Source: DASTFP01 sp963816855
Lineage (GTDB): Bacteria > Verrucomicrobiota > Verrucomicrobiia > Chthoniobacterales > Terrimicrobiaceae
Assembly (NCBI GenBank): GCA_963816855.1
Contig: CAWFMA010000016.1
Coordinates: 124,001-188,000, forward strand
Direction: 5' to 3'
Length of the DNA stretch: 64,000 nt
Below the pieces are notes generated by a model. The model was not told where the DNA came from. It did not search any database and was given only the letters and a program-made list of their open reading frames with translations. Made by a program: the position numbers and the translations under genes. Shown one piece after another: positions 8,479-17,363 of this stretch. The first letter of the stretch is position 1; every line of letters starts with the position of its first letter.

Positions 8479-9726
8479 TCAAGAGTTTTGCCAAAAACCG
8501 AGCGCCCTCCGTTCGATTTCACCGCTTTTCTTGAAGGAATGGAATCGAAGCCAGGACTCGATTTCGGGCAAATGCATCGCTCCCCATGGAACGATTACAC
8601 GGCGGTAATCCTTCAAAGAAGATTCAATTTCTGAAACAAGCCGGCGATTTCTTTCGACGAGGATGTCCTCGATGGCCAGCGCCTGTGCGCTGTCGTCCCG
8701 CAGAGGCGATGAGGGATCCGCCAGTCGGCTCGCGAGTTCGGGCAGACTGGCGCTCTGAAAGAGCCTGATCACCGCCAACAGCAGAGCGATCGTTTGCGGG
8801 TGAAAAGTTTCCAAATCGACGTCGGCGTGCCGGAAATCAATTCCTGGTGCCAGGCGGCCGTGGTCCTGTCCAGCTTCGCCGCGTTCGCTGCGATCCAAAC
8901 CCGCAAGAATCAGCTGCGAGAAGGCACTGTTCGACTGGGGAGTAAGGTTGAGCAGCTTGGCGAGCCGATCGTAACTCAGGCTCTTTCCACCAAGGAGATG
9001 TTTGCGGTCGGTAACTCCCTCCACCAGAACAACCGAGGGAATCTCGGGGGCGACTCCGGAAAGGAAGCTCTCGTAGAACTGCCGATCTGCAACGTGGATC
9101 ATTGCCGCAAGTCGAACTTCGCGGCCGCCAGACTCAAACTTGCGTTCCACCAAATAGACTCCGTCCGGGCGCACTCGCACATATCCGCTCGTCAAGGATT
9201 CAATTTGCGCCGAAAGGCCCAGCAGTACCGAGGCCACCAACAAAGAGAGGACAATGGCCATCGCCGGGGCTGCGAAACAGAGATGTTTCCACGAAAAGTC
9301 GGGCCCTTCGTGGGGGACAAAGAGCTGTCTCCAGGATCGACCTTGCCTGAGGCAAAAAGCATACCACAGGGCGACCGCCAAGGTGACCTGCGCCGCGGCG
9401 ATTCCGAGAGCCAAGTGGGGCACTGCCCAACGGTCCAAAGGAAAAGCCCTCGCCGGTCCGGCCCACCAGGTGAAAAGAATCAAGGCGAGCAAGAGTCGTT
9501 TCGGGGCCCGGGGCGTGATCGCCAACACTGCCACCATCGGCAAAGTCGCGGCGAGCACTGCGAGTGCCACCGCGCCCCTGGCGGCGGCTAGGGGCGAGAA
9601 ACCAGCCCAGGAGAGACTCGCTTCATCGATCAAAGACAAGGTCCCATCGAAGAGAAAAGCGAGCCAAAACAAATTGATGGCGGCTTGAAGCACCCCGCAA
9701 CCTAGCAAAGCCCGATCTGGCCTCAA
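8479..9726 (-). CDS. membrane protein with C-terminal TraB/GumN (TIKI)-like domain
   Basis: The N-terminal half is strongly hydrophobic with about five membrane segments. The C-terminal half carries TraB-type features: MIHVADRQFYESF, then VVLVEG, an ILVERNRRLVSEIE helix and a final VPWGAMHLPEIESWL motif. Family members include the TIKI metalloproteases, so a hydrolase role is possible but unproven. The frame is open up to an ATG at 9927, but that start overlaps the MFS gene by about 120 bases. A TTG at 9726 avoids the overlap, and the true start is uncertain. It is probably cotranscribed with the upstream MFS gene. Confidence 0.65.
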   Translation of the reverse strand: MRPDRALLGCGVLQAAINLFWLAFLFDGTLSLIDEASLSWAGFSPLAAARGAVALAVLAATLPMVAVLAITPRAPKRLLLALILFTWWAGPARAFPLDRWAVPHLALGIAAAQVTLAVALWYAFCLRQGRSWRQLFVPHEGPDFSWKHLCFAAPAMAIVLSLLVASVLLGLSAQIESLTSGYVRVRPDGVYLVERKFESGGREVRLAAMIHVADRQFYESFLSGVAPEIPSVVLVEGVTDRKHLLGGKSLSYDRLAKLLNLTPQSNSAFSQLILAGLDRSERGEAGQDHGRLAPGIDFRHADVDLETFHPQTIALLLAVIRLFQSASLPELASRLADPSSPLRDDSAQALAIEDILVERNRRLVSEIESSLKDYRRVIVPWGAMHLPEIESWLRFHSFKKSGEIERRALGFWQNS

Positions 9727-9805
9727 CCGGGTATTGAAACTCTTTGAACCCGCGCCCGCAGTGTTCTCGCCTGACAGCGAGGGCCTTCCGACTTTTGGCT
9801 CCTGG

Positions 9806-11020
9806 TCATCCCGTTTGCCCTGAGGCTTCGGCGCGAACGGTTTGTCCCGCAAGAACGGAAAGGGCCAGGGCAGCGACGAAAAGAAAGCATGCCGATGCCA
9901 GGAGAGGCCAAAGGGCATAGATGCCACTCCCGCGATGCAGCTGCGCGCTTAAAAGAAGTCCCGCCACCATCGGCCCCACCCAGCGAGCGAGGCTCCCGCC
10001 CGACTGCATGACGCCCAGCGCGCGTCCTTGCCAGCTCGCTTCTGCGCTGCGCGACGCGAGGGCAGAAAGAGTTGGCATTAACAAGCTGTTCCCGATCCCG
10101 ACTGCCGCCGTGGCGGCAAACATCGACTTCGTGCCCGAGCTGAGGGCCAGGCCGCACAATCCTAGGCACATGAACACCGCGCCGACGAGCGCCAGCGGAG
10201 CTTCACCGAACCGCCTCACCAGCCGGCCGATCAAGCCGCCCTGGATGATCACCCCAAGGATTCCAATCCCCGCGAGAATGTATCCTGTATGCAACGCATC
10301 AAGACCGAAGCGATGAAAAAGAAGGAGGGCGAAAATTGCGGTCATCATCGAAAACCCCGCGATGACGAGAAAATAGCTCGCCACGCTCCAGGCATACGTT
10401 CTTCGCTCAACGTGATCGAAGAGATGAGGCAGCAACGGTTCGCTGCGCCTGCCGCGCGCCGCGGGTGGGAGCGATTCCGGCAAAAGAAACGTCACGAAAC
10501 AGAAATTCGCGAGCGCGAGGCCGGCCGCGATAAACATGGGCGCCGCATAGTTGAACACGACGCTCGACCACCCCCCAAGGGCCGGACCAAATACGAATCC
10601 CAATCCGAAGGCGGCCCCGAGGAGCCCCATCGCCTTTGCGCGATTTTCGGGCGTAGAGATGTCGGCGAGGTAGGCCTGGGCCGCGCTGATATTTGCCCCG
10701 GAGATTCCATCGATCAGCCTGGCGATGAAGAGCATGAGGACGGAGTGGGCCAGGCCCATCAAGATGTAGCCGGCAACCGTTCCCAGAAGGCCCAGCAGCA
10801 GCACCGGCTTTCTTCCCACGCGATCGGAAACCTTGCCCCAGATGGGTGCGAAAAAGAACTGGGCCAGCGAAAATATGCCCACCAGCCAGCCGATCTGAAC
10901 GGAGGTTGCTCCAAAGTGCTCCGCATAGAGCGGTAAAACCGGAATAACGATCCCGAAGCCCAAGATATCGACGAAGCAGGTGAGAAAAATTGTTACGTAT
11001 TGAAGCGGGCGACTGGCCAT
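9806..11020 (-). CDS. MFS transporter, DHA1 (TetA-like) family
   Basis: Twelve-helix proton-driven exporter of 404 residues. The loop 2-3 motif GKVSDRVGRKPVLLLGL (about 62-78) and the helix-5 antiporter motif GAAFGLGFVFGPALGG (about 134-149) point to a drug/H+ antiporter of the TetA/Bmr type. Helix 1 contains the TetA-like FVDILGFGIVIPVLPLYAEHFG. Substrate unknown. It may be cotranscribed with the TraB-like gene downstream. Confidence 0.9.
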   Translation of the reverse strand: MASRPLQYVTIFLTCFVDILGFGIVIPVLPLYAEHFGATSVQIGWLVGIFSLAQFFFAPIWGKVSDRVGRKPVLLLGLLGTVAGYILMGLAHSVLMLFIARLIDGISGANISAAQAYLADISTPENRAKAMGLLGAAFGLGFVFGPALGGWSSVVFNYAAPMFIAAGLALANFCFVTFLLPESLPPAARGRRSEPLLPHLFDHVERRTYAWSVASYFLVIAGFSMMTAIFALLLFHRFGLDALHTGYILAGIGILGVIIQGGLIGRLVRRFGEAPLALVGAVFMCLGLCGLALSSGTKSMFAATAAVGIGNSLLMPTLSALASRSAEASWQGRALGVMQSGGSLARWVGPMVAGLLLSAQLHRGSGIYALWPLLASACFLFVAALALSVLAGQTVRAEASGQTG

Positions 11021-11332
11021 GTCACGGGAGCAGAATCAACAAGAGTTTGCCCGCAAAAGCAAGGGCCGCCGGAAACAAGCGAGGCCGCAAAGCGCCCCGG
11101 AAACGACGCGGTGCGCTGACGATGTCGGCGGTGTTCCGCGCTGCCATCTTGCGCGATCCGCCACTGGGCTGTTAGTTGTCCCGCGACTCATGGCGGTTCT
11201 TGGTCACACCCTCCGCTCGCGCTCGGCGCGTCCCACCGGCGCTTGCCGGTCTGCACTCCGGATTTCGACAGCGGCAGGGACCTGCGGTTTCAAGACTAGA
11301 ATGTCCGCACGTTTCGACGATCGCGCCTGAAG
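11021..11332. other. gene-free divergent intergenic region (312 bp)
   Basis: Lies between the MFS gene (minus) and the GH75-like gene (plus), so promoters for both must be here. I saw no convincing boxes, repeats or conserved RNA, and the open frames inside it look random. Confidence 0.5.
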
Positions 11333-13030
11333 ATGCGCCGGCTCGCTCCATTCCTCTTCTTGGCGCTGAGTGCATGCAAGCCGCCGATCTACCAACCGCC
11401 GCCCATTCCGCTCGTGACGACAACCCCAACGCCGAGCCCTTCGTTATCGCCGACTCCAACGCCGGTGCCCACGCCAACGCCGACCCCCACGATTCCCCGA
11501 AAGACCATCGACATCGCCCAGTTGTTCAACGGGATCACCGTCTTCAGCAAATTGGAAACGCCAAAAAGTGAAAAGCCGGCCTCGGTGGAGCGCAATGAAG
11601 AGGACAGCTATCAGGTTCAAATCGTCCTTTCGGCGAGATTGCCCCGCCCGGACTCAACATTGGAAGATCTGGCCAAGAACGATCCAAAACTCCCGGAAGT
11701 CCTGGGCAAGTTGTGGCGGCTCATGGACACGGCGCAGGTTTCCCATTACTTTGACCAACTCTACAGAAACAAGGTCGAATACCTGCGCGAACGCCTGAAC
11801 CGCTTCGATCTTATCCTATCGCGCCACAACTTCTACGACTGCGAGACGATCCTCGAACTGCGCGATCCGGACTCGGGCCGCAAAGCGCTCCTTATTCAGA
11901 GCGATATGGACTTGAACAGCGACGGATCGGACGGCGACAGAAATTTCGCCGTTGACGCGACATCGCCGACCTTCCAACCCCAAACGAGTTACCGCTGGCC
12001 CAAACTCACAAATCGCCCCAACCCTTGTTTGCCCCTTTACGAAACAAAGCTCGCCAATCTTAAACAAGAGTTCTCCCAAAAGAGACTCAGCCCGGAGCGA
12101 AGTCGCGAGGTGAAACGATCCCTTGATGAGACGAACCGGGTGATCTCCGATTTGAAATCCAAGAGCTTCCTTATTTCCGATGCCGATCCGTCAATCGTCT
12201 TGCCGAGTTTCATGCTCGCCGACACGGCCAACGGCTTCTCGCCCTCGATCGGAGACTACGCCGCTGTGATTTACAACGGGAAAATCTATCCGGCGATCGT
12301 CGGTGATGCCGGTCCGTCGAACAAACTCGGAGAGGCATCGGCACGAATCTGCAGGGAAATCAACCCGAAAGCCTCGGGATTCAACCGCGCTGCCAGCGAT
12401 GTCAAGGTTAGTTACCTGGTCTTCCCGGGCACTGCCGCCAAGCCATCCCAACCAGACCTCCCGGAATGGCGGGAAAGATGCAAACAGCTCCTTGATGAAA
12501 TCGGCGGAACAATTCCAGAGCTTCACATGTGGGAGAACATCGTCCCGAACTGGCCGACTCCAACTCCTTCACCGACTCCAACTCCTTCACCGACTCCAAC
12601 TCCTTCACCGACTCCAACTCCTTCACCGACTCCAACTCCTTCACCGACTCCAACTCCTTCACCGACTCCAACTCCTTCGCCGACTCCGACCCCTTCGACG
12701 ACTCCAACTTCTTCGCCGATCCCAACTTCTTCGCCGACTCCAACTCCTTCACCGACTCCGACTTCTTCACCGACTCTTTCAACGGAACCAATCGCCTCGC
12801 CGACTCAATTCGCCGCACCGGTTGCTACTGCTTCGCCGGCTCAGGAGATCTCGCCAACTCCAACGAATGCTCCCGCTTCTTCCAGAACTCCGGTTCGCAG
12901 ATCTCGGAAGTCACCTTCTGCCGTTTCTTCAAGCACGAGCGTGCCGCTTGTCGTTTCGCCTTCCAAAAGTTCCGCGTCTACCGCTCCGCAGGTGATCACG
13001 CCCACGGAAGGAGCCGGGCCTACTCACTGA
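11333..13030 (+). CDS. GH75 (chitosanase)-like lipoprotein with Pro/Thr/Ser repeat tail
   Basis: Probable exported lipoprotein of 565 residues. The signal peptide MRRLAPFLFLALSAC ends in a lipobox (Cys15) and is followed by a Thr/Pro linker. The middle (about 60-400) resembles glycoside hydrolase family 75: LIQSDMDLNSDGSDGD, SIGDYAAVIYNGKIYPAIVGDAGPSNKLGEAS and SYLVFPGTA. Asp325 and Glu334 are candidate catalytic acids (inference from the family). The C-terminus is a low-complexity PTPTPS array and a Ser/Thr/Pro tail, perhaps a cell-surface spacer. GH75-like proteins are frequent in Verrucomicrobia. Whether this one cuts chitosan is unknown. Confidence 0.72.
   Translation: MRRLAPFLFLALSACKPPIYQPPPIPLVTTTPTPSPSLSPTPTPVPTPTPTPTIPRKTIDIAQLFNGITVFSKLETPKSEKPASVERNEEDSYQVQIVLSARLPRPDSTLEDLAKNDPKLPEVLGKLWRLMDTAQVSHYFDQLYRNKVEYLRERLNRFDLILSRHNFYDCETILELRDPDSGRKALLIQSDMDLNSDGSDGDRNFAVDATSPTFQPQTSYRWPKLTNRPNPCLPLYETKLANLKQEFSQKRLSPERSREVKRSLDETNRVISDLKSKSFLISDADPSIVLPSFMLADTANGFSPSIGDYAAVIYNGKIYPAIVGDAGPSNKLGEASARICREINPKASGFNRAASDVKVSYLVFPGTAAKPSQPDLPEWRERCKQLLDEIGGTIPELHMWENIVPNWPTPTPSPTPTPSPTPTPSPTPTPSPTPTPSPTPTPSPTPTPSPTPTPSTTPTSSPIPTSSPTPTPSPTPTSSPTLSTEPIASPTQFAAPVATASPAQEISPTPTNAPASSRTPVRRSRKSPSAVSSSTSVPLVVSPSKSSASTAPQVITPTEGAGPTH
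12554..12787 (+). repeat. 13-unit 18-bp tandem repeat inside the GH75-like gene
   Basis: Units of consensus CCGACTCCAACTCCTTCA encode PTPTPS. The first seven are essentially identical (the seventh differs in its last base); later ones diverge to TTPTSS, PIPTSS and PTLSTE. All units keep the frame, and the identity of the 5' units suggests recent expansion or contraction by slippage. Confidence 0.95.
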
Positions 13031-13042
13031 ATTGCCGCCCTC

Positions 13043-14053
13043 ATGAACGCCGCGACGCTGGAAAACTTCCGTCAGTTGCTTTGCTCGCTCGGCGATGCCA
13101 TTCGGAGTCACGTGACGGAAAAGCGGCTTTTGCTAAACACAGAGACATTAGCTTCTGTCTCGCACTGTTCTTCCGCGGATACGATCTACGAAATCGACAA
13201 GTTCGGCGAGGAGGCAATTCGAAACTGGTTCGAGGCGAGATGGCCGGCGTTCGAGCCGGTCGAAGTTGTCATGGAAGGCCCTGAGGAAACGATTTGTTTT
13301 CCGCAAGGAACCGCTCGCTCGGACACAAAATGGAAATGCCTGATCGACCCGATCGACGGGACTCGCGGAATCATGTATGACAAGCGCAGCGCCTGGGCCC
13401 TTTCCGGTATCGCGCCTCAGCGGGGCGAGAAGACACGTTTGTCCGAGATCCTCGTTGCCGCCATGACCGAGCTTCCCACCAGCAAGCAGTGGCGCGCGGA
13501 CCAGGTCAGTGCCAGGCGTGGAGGAGGGCTTGTCGCGCGTTCGGTGAATATCCTGGACGGGAGCTCCGCGGCGCTCTCGCTCGTTCCCTCGACGGCGCGC
13601 AATTTTCGGCACGGATTTGCCTGGATGGCGAAGTTCTTTCCGGAGGGTCGAGCCCTGACTTCCCGTATCGAGGAACGACTCTGGGACGAGTTAATAGGGC
13701 TCGGTCGCGACGCTTCACCGACTGTGTTCGATGATCAGTACATTTGCAGCGGAGGAGCATTCTATGAGCTGCTGGCCGGGCACGATCGAATGATCGGAGA
13801 TTTACGCCCACTGGTCTTGGCGAAACTTGACCTTGGCTCCTCCCTGGTTTGCCATCCCTATGATGTTGTCGCGGCGCTGCTTCTTGCGGAGGCGGGCGTA
13901 GTCTACGAGCACCCTTTCGGTGGCTTTCCCGACGCCCCAATGGATACAACAAGCGGCATCGCGTGGGTCGCCTACGCAAATTCAACGCTCGCCGATCTTG
14001 CCCGCCCGGTCTTGCGGCGGGTTCTCCAAAAGTCGCTTTCGGAAGGCCTGTGA
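13043..14053 (+). CDS. inositol monophosphatase-family phosphatase
   Basis: Mg2+- or Li+-sensitive phosphatase family member, 336 residues, somewhat longer than IMPase/CysQ (about 250-280). The metal-binding motif appears as CLIDPIDGTRGIMYDKRSAW (about 112-131), and a C-terminal VCHPYDVVAALLLAEAGV replaces the usual W(D/E)xAA motif. The substrate (inositol phosphate, PAP or a sugar bisphosphate) cannot be told from sequence. It begins 13 bases after the GH75-like gene and ends in a GTGA overlap with the next gene, so it is likely in an operon with the acyltransferase and folD. Confidence 0.82.
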   Translation: MNAATLENFRQLLCSLGDAIRSHVTEKRLLLNTETLASVSHCSSADTIYEIDKFGEEAIRNWFEARWPAFEPVEVVMEGPEETICFPQGTARSDTKWKCLIDPIDGTRGIMYDKRSAWALSGIAPQRGEKTRLSEILVAAMTELPTSKQWRADQVSARRGGGLVARSVNILDGSSAALSLVPSTARNFRHGFAWMAKFFPEGRALTSRIEERLWDELIGLGRDASPTVFDDQYICSGGAFYELLAGHDRMIGDLRPLVLAKLDLGSSLVCHPYDVVAALLLAEAGVVYEHPFGGFPDAPMDTTSGIAWVAYANSTLADLARPVLRRVLQKSLSEGL

Positions 14054-14685
14054 ATCGAGAACACCTCCTCGCCATAGTTGGCTCGAAAATCCTACGACTG
14101 CTTTTCGTAACCCTGCGGTTGCGCTTGGAGGACCGCTCGGGCCTAACGAAAAACATTCCGAAGATCCCGGTCGTCATCTGTTTCTGGCACAACCGTATCC
14201 TCGGGATTACTCTGACTTTTCTTCGTTGCTATCCGGCGAATAGCCGAAACGGCGTATCCGTCCTGACCAGTGCCAGTCGCGATGGTGAAATCCTGGCGCG
14301 ACTCGTTAGTCAGTTCGGTATGGGCTCGGTGCGCGGCTCAAGCTCCAAGCGAGGATCGCGCGCTTTCCGGGAACTTGTCGAGTTGGTCGAGGACGGTCGC
14401 GATATTGCCATTACGCCCGATGGCCCACGGGGACCGCGATATGTCCTTGGGCCCGGCGCGATCTCGCTCGCGCAATTAACGGCTGCGCCCATTATACCGG
14501 TGCACGCGAAGTTTTCCCTCTGTTTGCGCATGAAGACCTGGGACGAATTTGTCATCCCCTTGCCCTTCTCGACAGTCTCGGTCACGATTGACAACCTCGT
14601 ACACGTGCCTCGAGAATTGACTAACCAGGAATTCGAATCCCTGCGATCGAGGGTGGAAACTCTCTTGCGAAATGAAGCAAATTGA
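14050..14685 (+). CDS. DUF374 lysophospholipid acyltransferase-family protein
   Basis: Predicted acyltransferase of 211 residues, of the DUF374 branch of the LPLAT superfamily associated with lipid A or phospholipid acylation at the inner membrane. Seen: VVICFWHNRILG (His of the HX4D-like site), SASRDGEILARLV, GSSSKRGSRAF and DIAITPDGPRGPRY. The frame is open further upstream, but the GTG at 14050 forms a GTGA overlap with the previous stop and starts at the family boundary, so it is preferred. The stop overlaps folD by 14 bases. Confidence 0.85.
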   Translation: MNREHLLAIVGSKILRLLFVTLRLRLEDRSGLTKNIPKIPVVICFWHNRILGITLTFLRCYPANSRNGVSVLTSASRDGEILARLVSQFGMGSVRGSSSKRGSRAFRELVELVEDGRDIAITPDGPRGPRYVLGPGAISLAQLTAAPIIPVHAKFSLCLRMKTWDEFVIPLPFSTVSVTIDNLVHVPRELTNQEFESLRSRVETLLRNEAN

Positions 14686-15550
14686 CGGCGTTGCCATCGC
14701 GCAGAAGGTTCACGAGGAAAGCAAACAACGCATTGCCTCCCTCGCGGGGCGAGGAATACGCCCGGGCCTCGCGGTAGTTCTAGTCGGCGAAGACCCCGCA
14801 TCGCGCGCTTATGTCCGCTCAAAAGACAAGAAAGCTGCAGAACTCGGTCTGCACTCTGTCAAGCACGAGCTTCCCGCGGACACCTCGCAAGAGACGCTTA
14901 TTGAGCTGGTTCGAAAACTCAATGCCGATCCCTATATTCACGGCATCTTGATCCAATCTCCCCCACCAGCCCACATTCGCGAACAGGCGATCGTTGAAAC
15001 CATCGATCCGCGAAAAGACGTCGACGGCTTTCATCCCCTGAACGTGGCGAAGCTCGTGATGGACGATCGTACGGGCTTCGTTCCTTGCACCCCGCTCGGC
15101 TGTAAGCGTCTCTTGGAAGAAATCGGCGTCGAAACGGCAGGTGCGAATGTCGTCGTGGTAGGTCGCAGCCTGATTGTGGGAAAGCCTATGGCGCTTCTGC
15201 TCATGCGGCGCGGCAAGGCCGGTGACGCCACCGTCACGGTCGCCCATTCCCGAACCCCCGATTTGGCGCTAATCACGCGTAGCGCGAATATCATTATCGC
15301 CGCAATCGGCCGTCCACACTTTCTCGGAGCTGAACACGTTGGCCGAGGCGCGGTTGTTATAGATGTCGGCATCAACCGCCTCGCGGATCCCTCCTCCGCC
15401 AAAGGTTATCGCATAGTCGGCGACGTGAATTTCAGGGCCGTCGCGGAACGTTGCGCCGCGATCACTCCGGTGCCGGGCGGTGTCGGCCCGATGACCATCG
15501 CCATGCTGATGGCAAATACCATCAGAGCATGTGAACAACTGGCCGCTTGA
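14672..15550 (+). CDS. folD: bifunctional methylenetetrahydrofolate dehydrogenase/cyclohydrolase
   Basis: Interconverts methylene-, methenyl- and 10-formyl-tetrahydrofolate in one-carbon metabolism; 292 residues. Diagnostic segments: SRAYVRSKDKKAAELG (catalytic Tyr and Lys), HGILIQSPPPAH, DPRKDVDGFHPLN, VVVGRSLIVGKPMALLL (cofactor site) and TPVPGGVGPMTIAML at the C-terminus. It overlaps the acyltransferase gene and is the last gene before an IS1380-like insertion, whose proposed left end lies only 14 bases after its stop. Confidence 0.97.
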   Translation: MKQIDGVAIAQKVHEESKQRIASLAGRGIRPGLAVVLVGEDPASRAYVRSKDKKAAELGLHSVKHELPADTSQETLIELVRKLNADPYIHGILIQSPPPAHIREQAIVETIDPRKDVDGFHPLNVAKLVMDDRTGFVPCTPLGCKRLLEEIGVETAGANVVVVGRSLIVGKPMALLLMRRGKAGDATVTVAHSRTPDLALITRSANIIIAAIGRPHFLGAEHVGRGAVVIDVGINRLADPSSAKGYRIVGDVNFRAVAERCAAITPVPGGVGPMTIAMLMANTIRACEQLAA

Positions 15551-15563
15551 CCGAACCGGTGCT

Positions 15564-17323
15564 CTAACCCGCATTGTTCACAGCGGATTTCTTTTTCGAC
15601 GGGTTCCGGAGATTTCTGTGCTGATTAGGGTCGGCGAGAGCGCGACTTTCGGGGCTTATCACGTTTGGGGTGAGCACAGAGAGTGTCGGCTCGCTGTTGT
15701 TGCCTGAAGGATGAGAGTTTTGAGCAGGGTCCACCAGGAGCCGAACTTAGCCCGTTTTTCCCTTAAGGGATTGGCTCTTTTCTTCAGCCCGCCGACATCG
15801 CGCAGAGGTTGGCACAGGCGTGCCGGAACGTTTCCTGATAGGGGTAGGCGCTGGCTAACTCGAGGTGGATGCGCCGGCAGCTGATGGTGATGCGGGCACC
15901 AATCTTGAAGAGTTTAAGCCGGATCTGGCCGAGGGTGGCCGCAGCCAGATCGGTGCCGCGCAACACCTCGGCCCGCAGCACCGAGAGCAGGAGATGGGCG
16001 AAGGCCGAAAACCAGAGCCGGAGTTGGTTGGAGGCCATCCAGCCCGTGCTGGTGCGATCGGCAAAGAGGTCCTGTTGTGCCTCCTGGATGCGATTTTCCA
16101 TTTCTCCGCGCGCGCAGTAAAGCTTCTCGTAGAGTGCGGGGGCTGCACAAGCGCTCTTCGGGCTCGCCGACGAAGCCTGCAGCGGGAAGGTTGGTAACCA
16201 CAAAGCGCGGATGGGGCCCTTTGGCCAGGATCTCGGCTTTGCCCACCACCCGGCGCGCGCGGCTCCAACTCTTGGGCGTGCGATATTCAAAGTCCTCAAA
16301 GCGGCGGCAAGGCACTTGGATGTCTCGGGTTTTGATTCCCTGGTAAAGCTCTCCGAAGCTCTTGCCCAAGCGGGCGCTCAGCCCCTTATTGCGCGCTAAG
16401 CCCCAGCAGTAAGAGACTGCGTTTTGCTCGCACCACGCCATGATCTCCTCACGGGCGAATCCGCTGTCGGCTCGCACAATGATGCGCACCCTGCGCCCAA
16501 AGCGCCTCCGGATGGCGCAACGGATTTTCTCGAGCGCCTCCACCGTGCCGCTGCTGGCATCGCCCTTGGCGTCTCGCAGTCGCGCCAAGAGCGGGACATT
16601 GCCACAAAAGCAGTAGAGTGGCAGATAACAGTAGCTGCGGTAGTAACCGTGGAAGAAAGCTCCTTCCTGGTGGCCATGCAAAGGGTCGTCGGTGGCGTCA
16701 AAATCCAAGATAATCTCCCGGCTCTTTCGCGGGATCGCCTTAATTCCTTCTTCGATTAACAAGGCTTCGATCTCTTGGGGCCGAGCAATGATCTTCTTGT
16801 AACGAGCGTCACCGCCCAAGACCCCGAGTTCAAGCCGGTTCAAGCTCGAGTGGGCCGCCAACGCCTTGCCCTTATCCCCTTCGCAGAGTCGGTCTTCTCC
16901 GAGCACGTCGGCTTTGCCTGCAATCCGCGCATGGAGCGGATCAAGTCGCAGCCGGTCGTGGTCGTTGAGGTCTTCGTCGCCAAGAGCCAATGCCCCGATG
17001 CGTTGACGCAAAAGCTCGGCCACCTTGTGTTCGACCAAGCACGGCAGCCGATAGTCAGAAAAACACCCCGCCAGTCGCTCAATGAGTCCCATCCTCAAGT
17101 CCACTCCCCGCAAAAACACCGCCCCGCCCTCGCTGCTGAGGTAGCCCCCGGAAAAATCCGCCGTCACTTTCCGGCTTCCGTGGGCTTGAAACTCGAAAAC
17201 CTCTTGCTTACACTCTGCCATAGCGAAGTTCTTTTGGTTGATTGTTCCAACACCAACAACCTTAGCGGCTTAGGTCGCGAACTTCGCTACTTTTTTTGCC
17301 CGCGTGTGAGTTTTCCGGACTAA
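15564..17323 (-). mobile_element. IS1380-like insertion sequence
   Basis: About 1.76 kb holding one IS1380-family transposase. Proposed ends are 15564-15581 (CTAACCCGCATTGTTCAC) and 17306-17323, whose complement reads TTAGTCCGGAAAACTCAC. These match at only about 10 of 18 positions, so the borders are tentative, and no target duplication was found. The element separates folD from the acyl-AMP ligase gene. The 214 bases from the left end to the transposase stop hold no other gene. Confidence 0.6.
15784..17221 (-). pseudogene. IS1380-family transposase, frameshifted
   Basis: The N-terminal part (from 17221) begins MAECKQEVFEFQAHGSRKVT and carries the first two catalytic acids of a DDE group 1 transposase: LDFDATDDPLHGHQEGAFFHGYY and IIVRADSGFAREEI. 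The C-terminal part (ALYEKLYCARGEMENRIQEA, then SNQLRLWFSAFAHLLLSVLR) is in a different frame, ending at 15784. The break falls at a G5 tract at 16138-16142 (C5 on the coding strand). Removing one base restores a continuous protein of about 479 residues, the normal family size. The break separates the third catalytic Glu from the two Asp, so the copy is probably dead unless the shift is a sequencing error or programmed. Confidence 0.88.
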
Positions 17324-17363
17324 CTCTTCAAGCTCGACGAAACAAACACGGGGCCGGTCCAAC

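Noticed and set aside
12554..12787. CRISPR-like array
   Set aside because: The units are contiguous with no spacers and stay in frame inside a coding sequence.
12303..12995. Leu/Arg-rich and Asn/Ser-rich repeat ORFs overlapping the GH75-like gene
   Set aside because: Both are frame shadows of the 18-bp repeat; the PTPTPS frame continues from a good lipoprotein start.
15551..15784. Extra small ORF or passenger gene at the left end of the IS
   Set aside because: No open frame with coding character; it looks like the IS end region.
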